From positions 372,001 to 436,000 of the forward strand of contig NZ_JAUHHC010000005.1 in NCBI RefSeq assembly GCF_030410485.1: 64,000 bases of DNA. The letters run 5' to 3'. A program made the position numbers and the translations under genes. The stretch is from Roseateles violae (GTDB taxonomy: Bacteria > Pseudomonadota > Gammaproteobacteria > Burkholderiales > Burkholderiaceae_C). The notes under the pieces were generated by a model that saw only the letters and a list, made by a program, of their open reading frames with translations, did not search any database and was not told where the DNA came from. Positions 27,795 through 34,956 of this stretch are shown piece after piece (position 1 is the first letter of the stretch; every line of letters starts with the position of its first letter).

Positions 27795-28676
27795 TCACTC
27801 GGCCGTCAGCCCGAACAGCGCCGCGCCGTTCTCCCAGGCGATCTTGCGTGCGGCGGCCGGCGGCAGCTCGCCGAGCCAGCTGCGCGCCTCGGACATCAAG
27901 GCCTCGTAATGCTGCCAGCGCTGGTTGACCCAGGTGTCGGAGCCGATCAGGAAGCGCTGCGGCTGTTCGCTCAGCAAGGCCTTCCAGGCGGGGCCGAGCC
28001 GGCCGTCCTCCAGCAGGCCCGGGCGGTAGGACAGCTCGCCCCTCAATTGCGGATAACGTTGCAGTAATTCGCGTACCCGCGCAATCGGCGTGCCGCCGAT
28101 GCCGGTATGGGCCCAGATCAGTCGAGCCTGCGGCGCATGGGCCATCAGCTTGTCGATCGCATCGTCATCCACATGGGCCAGCACGACCAGCCCGCGCTCG
28201 GCGGCCAGCTGCATCAACTGGCGCGCCACCGGCCCGTCGGCATTGGCGCTGTCGTAGAGATGAAATTCGCCGAGACCGCGATAGGGCCCGGCCGCCGTGC
28301 CGCGCGCCAGCTCCTCAAGCACCATCCGGTAGATGCTCTCGTCGGCGAACCAGCCGTTGTAGTCGGCGCGATTTCGGTACAGGCGCACGAAGGGAACGAC
28401 CTGCACGCCGGCCGCGCGCGTCGCCTCGCGGGCTGAGGCCAGGTCTTGCGTGCCGGCATTGGGCCGGCTGTTGGCGACGATCGCGCGCACGCCGGCGCGC
28501 TGCATGCGGCCCAGCACATCGGCCAGCGGATGCGGCTGCTGCGCCTCGACGTTGTAGTGCAGATGGGCGTCAAACAGCGGGCCGGCATAGGTTTGGGGCT
28601 GGGGCTGCGCCCGGGCCGGGGCGCAGAAGGCGAGCGCCAGCAGGCCGCATGCCGCCCAGCCCGGCAGGTGGGGCAT
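27795..28676 (-). CDS. Exported amidohydrolase-fold protein
   Basis: This 293-residue protein has a signal peptide (residues 1-23, ending ARAQ). The metal motif DAHLH (His38, His40) opens the TIM barrel; further candidate ligands are HVDDD, WAHTG and the GSDTW aspartate. This matches the amidohydrolase-2 / TatD-like superfamily, but the substrate is unknown. The ATG overlaps the stop of the upstream transposase-like gene by one base (TGATG), so the two are translationally coupled. Confidence 0.82.
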   Translation of the reverse strand: MPHLPGWAACGLLALAFCAPARAQPQPQTYAGPLFDAHLHYNVEAQQPHPLADVLGRMQRAGVRAIVANSRPNAGTQDLASAREATRAAGVQVVPFVRLYRNRADYNGWFADESIYRMVLEELARGTAAGPYRGLGEFHLYDSANADGPVARQLMQLAAERGLVVLAHVDDDAIDKLMAHAPQARLIWAHTGIGGTPIARVRELLQRYPQLRGELSYRPGLLEDGRLGPAWKALLSEQPQRFLIGSDTWVNQRWQHYEALMSEARSWLGELPPAAARKIAWENGAALFGLTAE

Positions 28677-29545
28677 CAAGCGGTGGCCTCGGCCTGCGCG
28701 CGCTCGTAGCCGGCGATCAGGCGGCTGACACGCGAGACCGACAGGTCCAGCGCACCGGCCAGGGTCGTCATCGAGAGGCCGCCCTCGGTATGGGCGCGGT
28801 ACAGCGCCTCCTCGCGCGACTCACTCTCGCGCAGCCAGTCGGCCCAGGCCTTGGGCCGCGCCGCGCGGCGCGCGCCATTGCCGCTGGCCCGCGCCGCCCA
28901 GGCGCGCATCTTCTCGGCGAAGGCGGCGTCGCCGAGGAAGATCTGCTGGCGCAGGCGGCCGGCCCAGAGATCGAGCTCGGGCTCGCTGGCGACCAGCCTG
29001 GCATAGCGCTCGGCGGCGCGCCGGTGCTCGGCCGCCGTCGTGGCCGGGCGGCTCAGCACATAGCCGTGTAGGCCGTCGACATCGAGCCAGGGCGGGGCCT
29101 CCTCCAGCCCCGCATGGGCGCGGTAGCTGGACCAGGGCCAGTCTTGGGCGCCGGACACCAGGCCCAGGCGCTGCGGGCTCAGCTCGACATAGCGGCACAG
29201 ATCGAGCAGCAGCGCCTCGCGGTCGACCAGCACCGCGCGGAAGCGCCCCTGGAAAAGCGCGCCGGAGCCGCCATGGCGGCGGTTGTGGTACTGGGTGTAG
29301 ACGCCGTTGACATGGCGCATCAGCCGCGACAGATTGGCCTGACGCGTGTAGAGCACCAGGTCGTAATGGTCGGGCAGCAGGCAATAGGCGAGCACCTGCG
29401 CGTCGAAGCGCTGCATCGCCTGGGCAAGCAGATCGAGCAGGACCTGGCGGTCATCGTCGTCGGCAAAGGCCGGCGCGCCGGCCGCGCGCCTCGAGCTGAC
29501 GTGATAGACCGCGCCGGGGAATTCGATGCGTAGAGGACGTGCCAT
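28676..29545 (-). CDS. REP-associated tyrosine transposase-like protein (RAYT), altered HUH motif
   Basis: This 289-residue protein has a Y1 transposase (IS200-like) domain: [19 protein letters not shown] at the start, the metal motif region [10 protein letters not shown] (60-62, His-Tyr-Asp where His-x-His is usual), the catalytic Tyr83 in NGVYTQ, and the ALFQGRF / [11 protein letters not shown] signature. A C-terminal helix-turn-helix ([18 protein letters not shown]) follows. RAYTs are single-copy relatives of transposases linked to REP palindromes. No terminal inverted repeats flank it. The TAGCTT box 6 nt before the ATG suggests a leaderless message. Confidence 0.85.
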   Translation of the reverse strand: MARPLRIEFPGAVYHVSSRRAAGAPAFADDDDRQVLLDLLAQAMQRFDAQVLAYCLLPDHYDLVLYTRQANLSRLMRHVNGVYTQYHNRRHGGSGALFQGRFRAVLVDREALLLDLCRYVELSPQRLGLVSGAQDWPWSSYRAHAGLEEAPPWLDVDGLHGYVLSRPATTAAEHRRAAERYARLVASEPELDLWAGRLRQQIFLGDAAFAEKMRAWAARASGNGARRAARPKAWADWLRESESREEALYRAHTEGGLSMTTLAGALDLSVSRVSRLIAGYERAQAEATA

Positions 29546-29551
29546 GCCCAA

Positions 29552-29557
29552 AAGCTA
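29552..29557 (-). promoter_or_regulatory. Candidate -10 box of the RAYT gene
   Basis: TAGCTT on the minus strand ends 6 nt before the ATG at 29545. Confidence 0.35.
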
Positions 29558-29610
29558 GGCGCTCGCCAAGTAAAAGGCAAGGTTTGACCCCTCGACGGAG
29601 GCAGCCGATA

Positions 29611-30093
29611 TCAGGGACGCGCGTGCAGGCCTTCGAAGACCTTCAGCACCGCTTCATCCCCCATATTGCGGGCATCGGCCAGCTCGCCGCCGCCGGTCGC
29701 GCTGAGCACGCCGCCATCGCGTTCGAGCACCGCGACGGCCGGGATGCCCTTCTTCAGCGGCACGCCCATCTGGGCCGCCAGATCGGTGTTGCGGTTGAAG
29801 CGGCCCACATCGACCTTCAGCACGACAAAGCGCTTGGAGACATGGCTGGCCAGTGAGCCCGCGCTCATCTTGCGCTCCAGCGCCAGGCAGTCGCCGCACC
29901 AGTTGGCACCAAACACGACCAGCACGTTTTTCTGCTGCGACTGCGCCGCGGCAAGCGCGCGATTGAGCTCGGCGCGCGCATCGGCCTGCTCGTCATAGAC
30001 CGCCTTCGCGGGCGCGCCGGCCGTGTCGGCGCGAAGGGTCGGGGAGGCAATCAACATGCCTGCGGAAATGGCTAGGACGAGGATCGGTTTCAT
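29611..30093 (-). CDS. Exported thioredoxin-fold protein
   Basis: This 160-residue periplasmic protein has a signal peptide (residues 1-22). A thioredoxin fold carries the active site WCGDC (Cys66, Cys69) and the cis-proline loop GIPAV. Such proteins reduce or isomerise disulfides in the envelope, possibly supporting apocytochrome reduction, though no direct link to the ccs genes is visible. The gene is divergent from the DUF808 gene, with 69 bp between starts. Confidence 0.88.
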   Translation of the reverse strand: MKPILVLAISAGMLIASPTLRADTAGAPAKAVYDEQADARAELNRALAAAQSQQKNVLVVFGANWCGDCLALERKMSAGSLASHVSKRFVVLKVDVGRFNRNTDLAAQMGVPLKKGIPAVAVLERDGGVLSATGGGELADARNMGDEAVLKVFEGLHARP

Positions 30094-30162
30094 CGACAAA
30101 GCGGTTTCAAGGGGGTTTGGTACAAAGGCGCGAACGCACTCGAATCACGACCGGGATTGTCC

Positions 30163-31071
30163 ATGGCTTCCAGCCTTCTTGCATTGCTCGACGATATTGC
30201 CAGCCTGCTCGACGATGTCGCGCTGCTGTCCAAGCTGGCGGCCAAGAAAACCAGCGGCGTGCTGGGCGACGACCTCGCGCTGAACGCGCAGCAGGTCAGC
30301 GGCGTGCCGGCCGAGCGCGAACTGCCGGTCGTCTGGGCGGTGTTCAAGGGTTCCGCGCGCAACAAGGCGATCCTGGTGCCAGCGGCGCTGGCGATCAGCG
30401 CCTGGGCGCCCTGGGCCGTCACGCCGCTGCTGATGGTCGGGGGCGCCTATCTGTGCTTCGAGGGCTTCGAGAAGCTGGCGCATGGCCTCCTGCACAGCAA
30501 GGACGAGGACGCCGCCGAGCACCAGGCGCTCAGCGCCGCGCTGGCCGATCCGGCGCAGGACATGACCGTCGTTGCGCAGGAGAAGATCCGCGGCGCCGTG
30601 CGCACCGACTTCATCCTTTCGGCCGAGATCATCGCGATCACGCTGGGCACCGTCGCCGAGGCGGCCTTTCCGACCCGGCTGCTGGTGCTGACGGGCGTGG
30701 CCGCCTTGATGACGATAGGCGTCTACGGCTTGGTCGCCGCCATCGTCAAACTCGATGATGCCGGCCTCTATCTGAGCCGCCGCCCGGAAGCGGCGAGCCG
30801 CCAACTGGGGCGCGCGATCCTGGCCGCGGCGCCCTGGCTGATGAAGGCGCTGTCGGTGGCCGGCACGGCGGCGATGTTCCTGGTCGGCGGCGGCATCCTG
30901 GCCCACGGCCTGCCCTGGCTGCATGGCGCGCCGCAGGCGCTGGCCGCCTGGCTCGGCCCGGTGGCAGGTCTTGCGGTGGACGCGCTGACCGGCCTGGCCG
31001 CGGGCGCGCTGTGCCTGGCCCTGGTCAGCCTGGCGAAACGGCTGTGGCCGCGCGCCAAGAGGCTGGCATAG
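30163..31071 (+). CDS. DUF808 family membrane protein (YedI-like)
   Basis: This 302-residue inner-membrane protein begins [40 protein letters not shown] in two stretches, a diagnostic start for DUF808/YedI. Several hydrophobic segments follow (around residues 75-100, 148-190, 218-245 and 255-290). The molecular function of the family is unknown. The ATG at 30163 is preferred over the in-frame TTG at 30157. Confidence 0.9.
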   Translation: MASSLLALLDDIASLLDDVALLSKLAAKKTSGVLGDDLALNAQQVSGVPAERELPVVWAVFKGSARNKAILVPAALAISAWAPWAVTPLLMVGGAYLCFEGFEKLAHGLLHSKDEDAAEHQALSAALADPAQDMTVVAQEKIRGAVRTDFILSAEIIAITLGTVAEAAFPTRLLVLTGVAALMTIGVYGLVAAIVKLDDAGLYLSRRPEAASRQLGRAILAAAPWLMKALSVAGTAAMFLVGGGILAHGLPWLHGAPQALAAWLGPVAGLAVDALTGLAAGALCLALVSLAKRLWPRAKRLA

Positions 31072-31104
31072 TAGGCACTCGATCGCCAGCTCGACGGAGG
31101 CCCG

Positions 31105-32700
31105 ATGAGCAGCAGCCCCAAGGTCGATGAAGGAAACGGCGGCCGCCCCAGGGCGCGGCTTGCGGGGGCATGTCTTGCCCTGCTGCTTGGCTTGCTGGCC
31201 GCCTGCGGCGGCGGCGGTGGCGGGTCCGGCAGCGCGCCCGAGCCGCCCGCCGTCGACCCGGCCCTCGTCGTCGATCCGACCGTCTACGCCAGCGGCGCCA
31301 GCGATTCGCTGCCCAGCGCCAGCGAGGCCGCGGCGCAGACCGAGCAGCGCCTGACCCTGGCCAGCGGCGCCACGCTGGACTACACCGCCAGCGTCGGCCA
31401 CCTGAATGCCGGCACGCCGGCGGGCGCCAGCATGTTCTACATCGCCTACACGGCCAAGGGCGCGCCGGCCACCCGGCCCATCGTCTTCTTCTACAACGGC
31501 GGTCCCGGCTCGGCCTCGGTCTGGCTGCATCTGGGCTCCTGGGGGCCCAAGCGCCTGGTCACGAACATGCCGTCAACGACCTTGCCGCAGGCCACCCTGG
31601 TCGACAACCCGCTGAGCCTGCTCGGCGAGGCCGATCTGGTCTTCGTCGACGCGGTCGGCACCGGCTACTCGCAGGCGATCGCGCCGAACAACAACCGCAG
31701 CTTCTGGGGCGTGGACCAGGATGCGGCGATCTTCCGCGACTTCGTGCTGCGCTACACGGCCAAGACGCAGCGCGGCAGCGCGCCGCTGCTGCTCTACGGT
31801 GAATCCTATGGCGGCCTGCGCACGCCCATCCTGGCCCAGGCGCTGCTGGCGGCCGGCGCGCCGCTGAAGGGCCTGGTGCTGCAGTCCGCCATCCTCGACT
31901 ACAACAGCAACTGCGCGGTGCTCGAGCCGGGCCGGCTCAGCTGCGGCAGCTTCGTGCCCAGCTATGGCGCGACGGCCGCCTGGTTCCAGCGCGCGCGGCC
32001 GCAGCCGGCCAATCTGGACGCCGCCCTGCCCGGCTTCGTCCAGGGCATCGTCGACTATGTGGGCGCCAGCTACGAGCCGGCCGCCCAGCTTTATCTGAGC
32101 AGCCACCTGCCGCTGTCGATGGCGATGAGCCAGCAACTGGCCGACTACAGCGGCCTGGCCGCCAGCGACTGGCAGACCGCGCCGCTGCTGGGGCCCGAGC
32201 AGTACCGCCGCCTGCTGCTGCCGCAGCAATTGCTGGGCCGCTACGACAGCCGCATCGCCGCCGCCCTCGGCACGCCGCTGGCCAGCGAGGGCGACCCGTC
32301 GAACACGGTGCTGACCGCGGCCTTCCGCGGCGCCATCGGCGACTATCTGCGCCAGCTGAAGTACCAGGCGGCCGTGCCCTATCTGATGTTCAACGAGGCC
32401 AGCATCAATCTCTGGGACTGGCGCCACGATGGTCACCCGCTGCCCGACGCGATTCCCGATCTTGCGCTGGCACTGACCCTGAAGCCCGATCTGAAGGTCT
32501 TCGTCATCGGCGGTTATCACGACCTGGCCACGCCCTTCCGCCAGACCGAACTGGACCTGGCCCGGCTCGGCAGCGCGCCGGCCGGCCTGCAGCTGCGCCG
32601 CTATGTCGGCGGCCATATGACCTATCTGGACGAGCAGGTGCGGCCGGCCCTGGCCGCCGATCTGACCGTCCTGCTGCGCGGCCTCGCCGCCACGCCCTGA
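31105..32700 (+). CDS. S10 serine carboxypeptidase-like lipoprotein
   Basis: This 531-residue envelope protein has lipobox LLAAC (Cys34) followed by a poly-Gly tether. The S10 catalytic domain has FFYNGGPGSAS, the nucleophile GESYGG (Ser234), an Asp in HDLATP and a His in GGHMTY. S10 enzymes release C-terminal residues from peptides at acidic pH or act as acyltransferases. GGAGG precedes the ATG. The EF-hand protein gene follows 11 bp downstream, probably in one operon. Confidence 0.9.
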   Translation: MSSSPKVDEGNGGRPRARLAGACLALLLGLLAACGGGGGGSGSAPEPPAVDPALVVDPTVYASGASDSLPSASEAAAQTEQRLTLASGATLDYTASVGHLNAGTPAGASMFYIAYTAKGAPATRPIVFFYNGGPGSASVWLHLGSWGPKRLVTNMPSTTLPQATLVDNPLSLLGEADLVFVDAVGTGYSQAIAPNNNRSFWGVDQDAAIFRDFVLRYTAKTQRGSAPLLLYGESYGGLRTPILAQALLAAGAPLKGLVLQSAILDYNSNCAVLEPGRLSCGSFVPSYGATAAWFQRARPQPANLDAALPGFVQGIVDYVGASYEPAAQLYLSSHLPLSMAMSQQLADYSGLAASDWQTAPLLGPEQYRRLLLPQQLLGRYDSRIAAALGTPLASEGDPSNTVLTAAFRGAIGDYLRQLKYQAAVPYLMFNEASINLWDWRHDGHPLPDAIPDLALALTLKPDLKVFVIGGYHDLATPFRQTELDLARLGSAPAGLQLRRYVGGHMTYLDEQVRPALAADLTVLLRGLAATP

Positions 32701-32711
32701 AGGAGCCTGCG

Positions 32712-33065
32712 ATGAAGAAAAGCCTGATCGGCTGCGCGGCCGCCCTGCTCGCCACCGGCGGCGCGCTGGCGCAAAGCCGCGTCGAGCCGCTGGCCGATCC
32801 CTGGCTGCCGCCCGGCGCGCGCGCGGCGCCGCTGGCCGCGCCGAGCAGCGGCGCCGCGCTGCGCGCCCAGGTGATGGGCAAGCTGGCGCAGCAGTTCCGC
32901 CAGGCCGATGCGGCCGGTCGCGGCGCGTTGAGCCTGGACGAGGCGCGCCGCGCCGGCTGGGGCTTCGCGGTGCAGAACTTCCAGGCGCTGGACAGCGACG
33001 GCCGCGGCGAGATCCGCCTGCAGGACCTGCAGCGCTTCGTCGACGAGCGCCAGCGTCAGCGCTGA
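32712..33065 (+). CDS. Exported EF-hand-like protein
   Basis: This 117-residue protein has a signal peptide (residues 1-20, ALAQ) and two EF-hand-like helices: FRQADAAGRGALSLDEARR (about 62-80) and FQALDSDGRGEIRLQDLQRF (about 90-109). The second loop (DSDGRGEIRLQD) has a near-canonical calcium-binding pattern; the first is degenerate. It may bind calcium in the periplasm. It follows the S10 peptidase gene closely and has AAGGAG before the ATG. Confidence 0.85.
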   Translation: MKKSLIGCAAALLATGGALAQSRVEPLADPWLPPGARAAPLAAPSSGAALRAQVMGKLAQQFRQADAAGRGALSLDEARRAGWGFAVQNFQALDSDGRGEIRLQDLQRFVDERQRQR

Positions 33066-33083
33066 GCACCGCGGCAGACAGGG

Positions 33084-33089
33084 GACAAT
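33084..33089 (+). promoter_or_regulatory. Candidate -10 box of the 79-residue protein gene
   Basis: GACAAT ends 6 nt before the ATG at 33096; no Shine-Dalgarno lies between. Confidence 0.4.
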
Positions 33090-33095
33090 CGGGGC

Positions 33096-33335
33096 ATGAA
33101 GATCCACAACATCGAAGTCAGCAAGTTCAAGGCCGCGTCGAACACGCTCAACGGCCTAGTGATGTTCAAGGTCGACGCGCTGATCGCCGAGAAGCAGCCG
33201 CTCGAAGGCATCGAGCCGAGTTCGGTCATCTCGATGACCGAGCAGAACGCGCGCGTGCTGATGGCGCTGCTGAAGTCCCAGCTCGCCGAATTCGACGCCA
33301 AGAAGCCGAAGAGCCGCCACGGCCGGCACGGCTGA
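33096..33335 (+). CDS. Small hypothetical protein
   Basis: This 79-residue protein starts MKIHNIEVSKFKAASN and ends in a basic tail (AKKPKSRHGRHG). It has the look of a conserved Burkholderiales protein of unknown function; the central EQNARVLMALLKSQLAEFD helix is likely. Codon use agrees with flanking genes. It lies 20 bp before the UPF0149 gene and is probably cotranscribed with it from its own leaderless promoter. Confidence 0.75.
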   Translation: MKIHNIEVSKFKAASNTLNGLVMFKVDALIAEKQPLEGIEPSSVISMTEQNARVLMALLKSQLAEFDAKKPKSRHGRHG

Positions 33336-33355
33336 CAGAGAAGAAGAAAACCGCC

Positions 33356-33982
33356 ATGGAATATCCGCACTACAAACCCGAATCCGACCATTTGCCGCTC
33401 AGCGACGAGGAGCTGTCGACGCTGGACGAGCTGCTAGCCAATCTGCCCAGCGATGGCGCCATGAATATCGAGGCGCTGGACGGTTATCTGGCCGGCCTGC
33501 TGCTGAGCCCCGAGCCGCTGGCCGACAAGCCCGGCGCCGACTGGCTGCCGACGATCTGGGGCGGCGATGGCGAGGGCGACAACGCCCCCTTTGCCAGCGG
33601 CAAGCAGAAGAAGCGCGTGATCCTGCTGGTGCTGCGCCATCTGCGCTCGATCGCCTTCCACTGGGCCGGCGCGCAGGCGACTTGGGAGCCGATCTTCAGC
33701 GTCGCCGAGTTCGACGGCGAGGACGAGCAGGAAGAGCTGACCGACGCGGAGGACTGGGCGATCGGCTTCATGAGCGCCGTCGACCTGGCGCCCGCGGCCT
33801 GGGCGCCGCTGTTCGAGCAGGCCGAGACGGCCGCGCTGCTGGAGCCGATCACGCTGCTGGGCGCCGACGAGGCACAGCTGCCCGAGGCCGAGCGCGAGCG
33901 CCTGGCCGATCCGCACGAGCGCGATGCGCTGAGCCGGGCGATCCCGGACGCGGTGCTGGCGCTGTACGCGCGGCGGGCCTGA
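33356..33982 (+). CDS. UPF0149 family (YecA/YgfB-like) protein
   Basis: This 208-residue acidic helical protein has the UPF0149 pattern: LSDEELSTLDELLANLP, a MNIEALDGYLAGLLLSPEP block, then an acidic GEDEQEELTDAEDWAIGF segment. The characteristic C-terminal zinc (SEC-C) domain of full YecA proteins is absent. The molecular function is unknown. A bidirectional terminator follows at 34011. Confidence 0.88.
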   Translation: MEYPHYKPESDHLPLSDEELSTLDELLANLPSDGAMNIEALDGYLAGLLLSPEPLADKPGADWLPTIWGGDGEGDNAPFASGKQKKRVILLVLRHLRSIAFHWAGAQATWEPIFSVAEFDGEDEQEELTDAEDWAIGFMSAVDLAPAAWAPLFEQAETAALLEPITLLGADEAQLPEAERERLADPHERDALSRAIPDAVLALYARRA

Positions 33983-34010
33983 AACCGCGCCTGGCGGCAG
34001 CCAAAAGAAA

Positions 34011-34031
34011 AGGGCCCCGCGGGGCCCTTTG
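34011..34031. terminator. Bidirectional terminator between UPF0149 and PEP-CTERM genes
   Basis: AGGGCCCC / GGGGCCCT form a stem with T-runs on both strands (CCCTTT forward, CCCTTTTCTTTT reverse). The flanking genes converge on it. Confidence 0.8.
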
Positions 34032-34072
34032 CCATGGCGTCCTCATGACGCTGCCTTCGTCCGGGCGGCCGC

Positions 34073-34726
34073 TCAGCCGCGCTGACGCCGGCGGGCGACG
34101 AAGCCCATCGCGCCGAGGCCGGCCAGCATCAGGGCCAGGCTTTGCGGCTCGGGCACGGCGCTGGTCAGCGACAGGTAGTCGATCGCGAAGTCGTTGCCGT
34201 TGTAGTCGGTCGACAGGTTCAGCAGCTTCAGCTGCGCGCTGCCGCTGAAGGGCGAGACGACGCTGCCGCCCCAGCTCTGCCATTCGCCCGCGGCGCCCAG
34301 CTGCACCGTGCCCAGCACATGGTCGACGGCGCCGACCGTCAGCACGGCCTGCAGCTTGGACGGGTTGCCGCTGTAGACGCTGGCGGCGGCGGCCGTGAAG
34401 TCGTAGCTGGTGCCGGCCGTCAGATGGATGGTTTGCGACCAGACGACGTTGCTGGCCAGGCTCTCGCCGCCGTTGACGATCAGCATGTTCTCGCCGCTGA
34501 AGGCGCCGAAGCTGGCCCAGCCGCTGTGCAGCGCGTTCGGATTGCTGCCCACATTGACGACCCCCGGCGCATAGGCGTCGCCGCCGATCGCATAGCTGGA
34601 CGAGAAGCCGCTCAGGCCGGCATCGAACTCGCCGTTCAGGATGACGTTGGCGGCCTCGGCCGAGGACAGGCTGGCCAGCAGGCCGGCGCTCAGGGTCAGG
34701 GCCTTGATCGTGTTCTTCTTCATCAT
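34073..34726 (-). CDS. PEP-CTERM sorting domain protein
   Basis: This 217-residue exported protein has a signal peptide (ending SSAEA) and a jelly-roll body with Asn/Gly/Ser-rich strands. The C-terminal PEP-CTERM signal is VPEPQSLALMLAGLGAMGF followed by ARRRQRG. Such proteins are cleaved by exosortase (EpsH) and often coat the surface or join the exopolysaccharide matrix. No exosortase gene is in the window. The first of two adjacent ATGs is taken because GAGGGA lies 7 nt upstream. Confidence 0.92.
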   Translation of the reverse strand: MMKKNTIKALTLSAGLLASLSSAEAANVILNGEFDAGLSGFSSSYAIGGDAYAPGVVNVGSNPNALHSGWASFGAFSGENMLIVNGGESLASNVVWSQTIHLTAGTSYDFTAAAASVYSGNPSKLQAVLTVGAVDHVLGTVQLGAAGEWQSWGGSVVSPFSGSAQLKLLNLSTDYNGNDFAIDYLSLTSAVPEPQSLALMLAGLGAMGFVARRRQRG

Positions 34727-34862
34727 TGCGGATTCCCTCGCATCGTCTGGATGGCGGCCGCCGCGCTCCATCCGGGCTTTGTTCTGATTGCTGCTTCTTC
34801 TTGCGGCGCAGGGCGCGAGTGTCCGGGTCGGCGGCGGCCTGCGCATCCCGCGAATACGGGGA

Positions 34863-34884
34863 CTCCCCCGCACAAGCGGGGGAG
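34863..34884. repeat. Perfect hairpin, REP-like
   Basis: CTCCCCCGC-ACAA-GCGGGGGAG is a perfect 9-bp stem in the 230-bp gap between the S9 peptidase and PEP-CTERM genes. There is no T-run in either direction. It may be a REP-type palindrome or an mRNA 3' stabiliser. Confidence 0.5.
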
Positions 34885-34956
34885 AAGAGAGCGGATCCGT
34901 GAGCTTTTGCGCACGCGGCGCTGGGGACGGCGCCGCGCGCTTCGCTCCTCGAGCAA

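Noticed and set aside
29546..29610. Search for terminal inverted repeats around the RAYT gene
   Set aside because: No inverted ends or target duplications were seen, so it is not called an insertion sequence.
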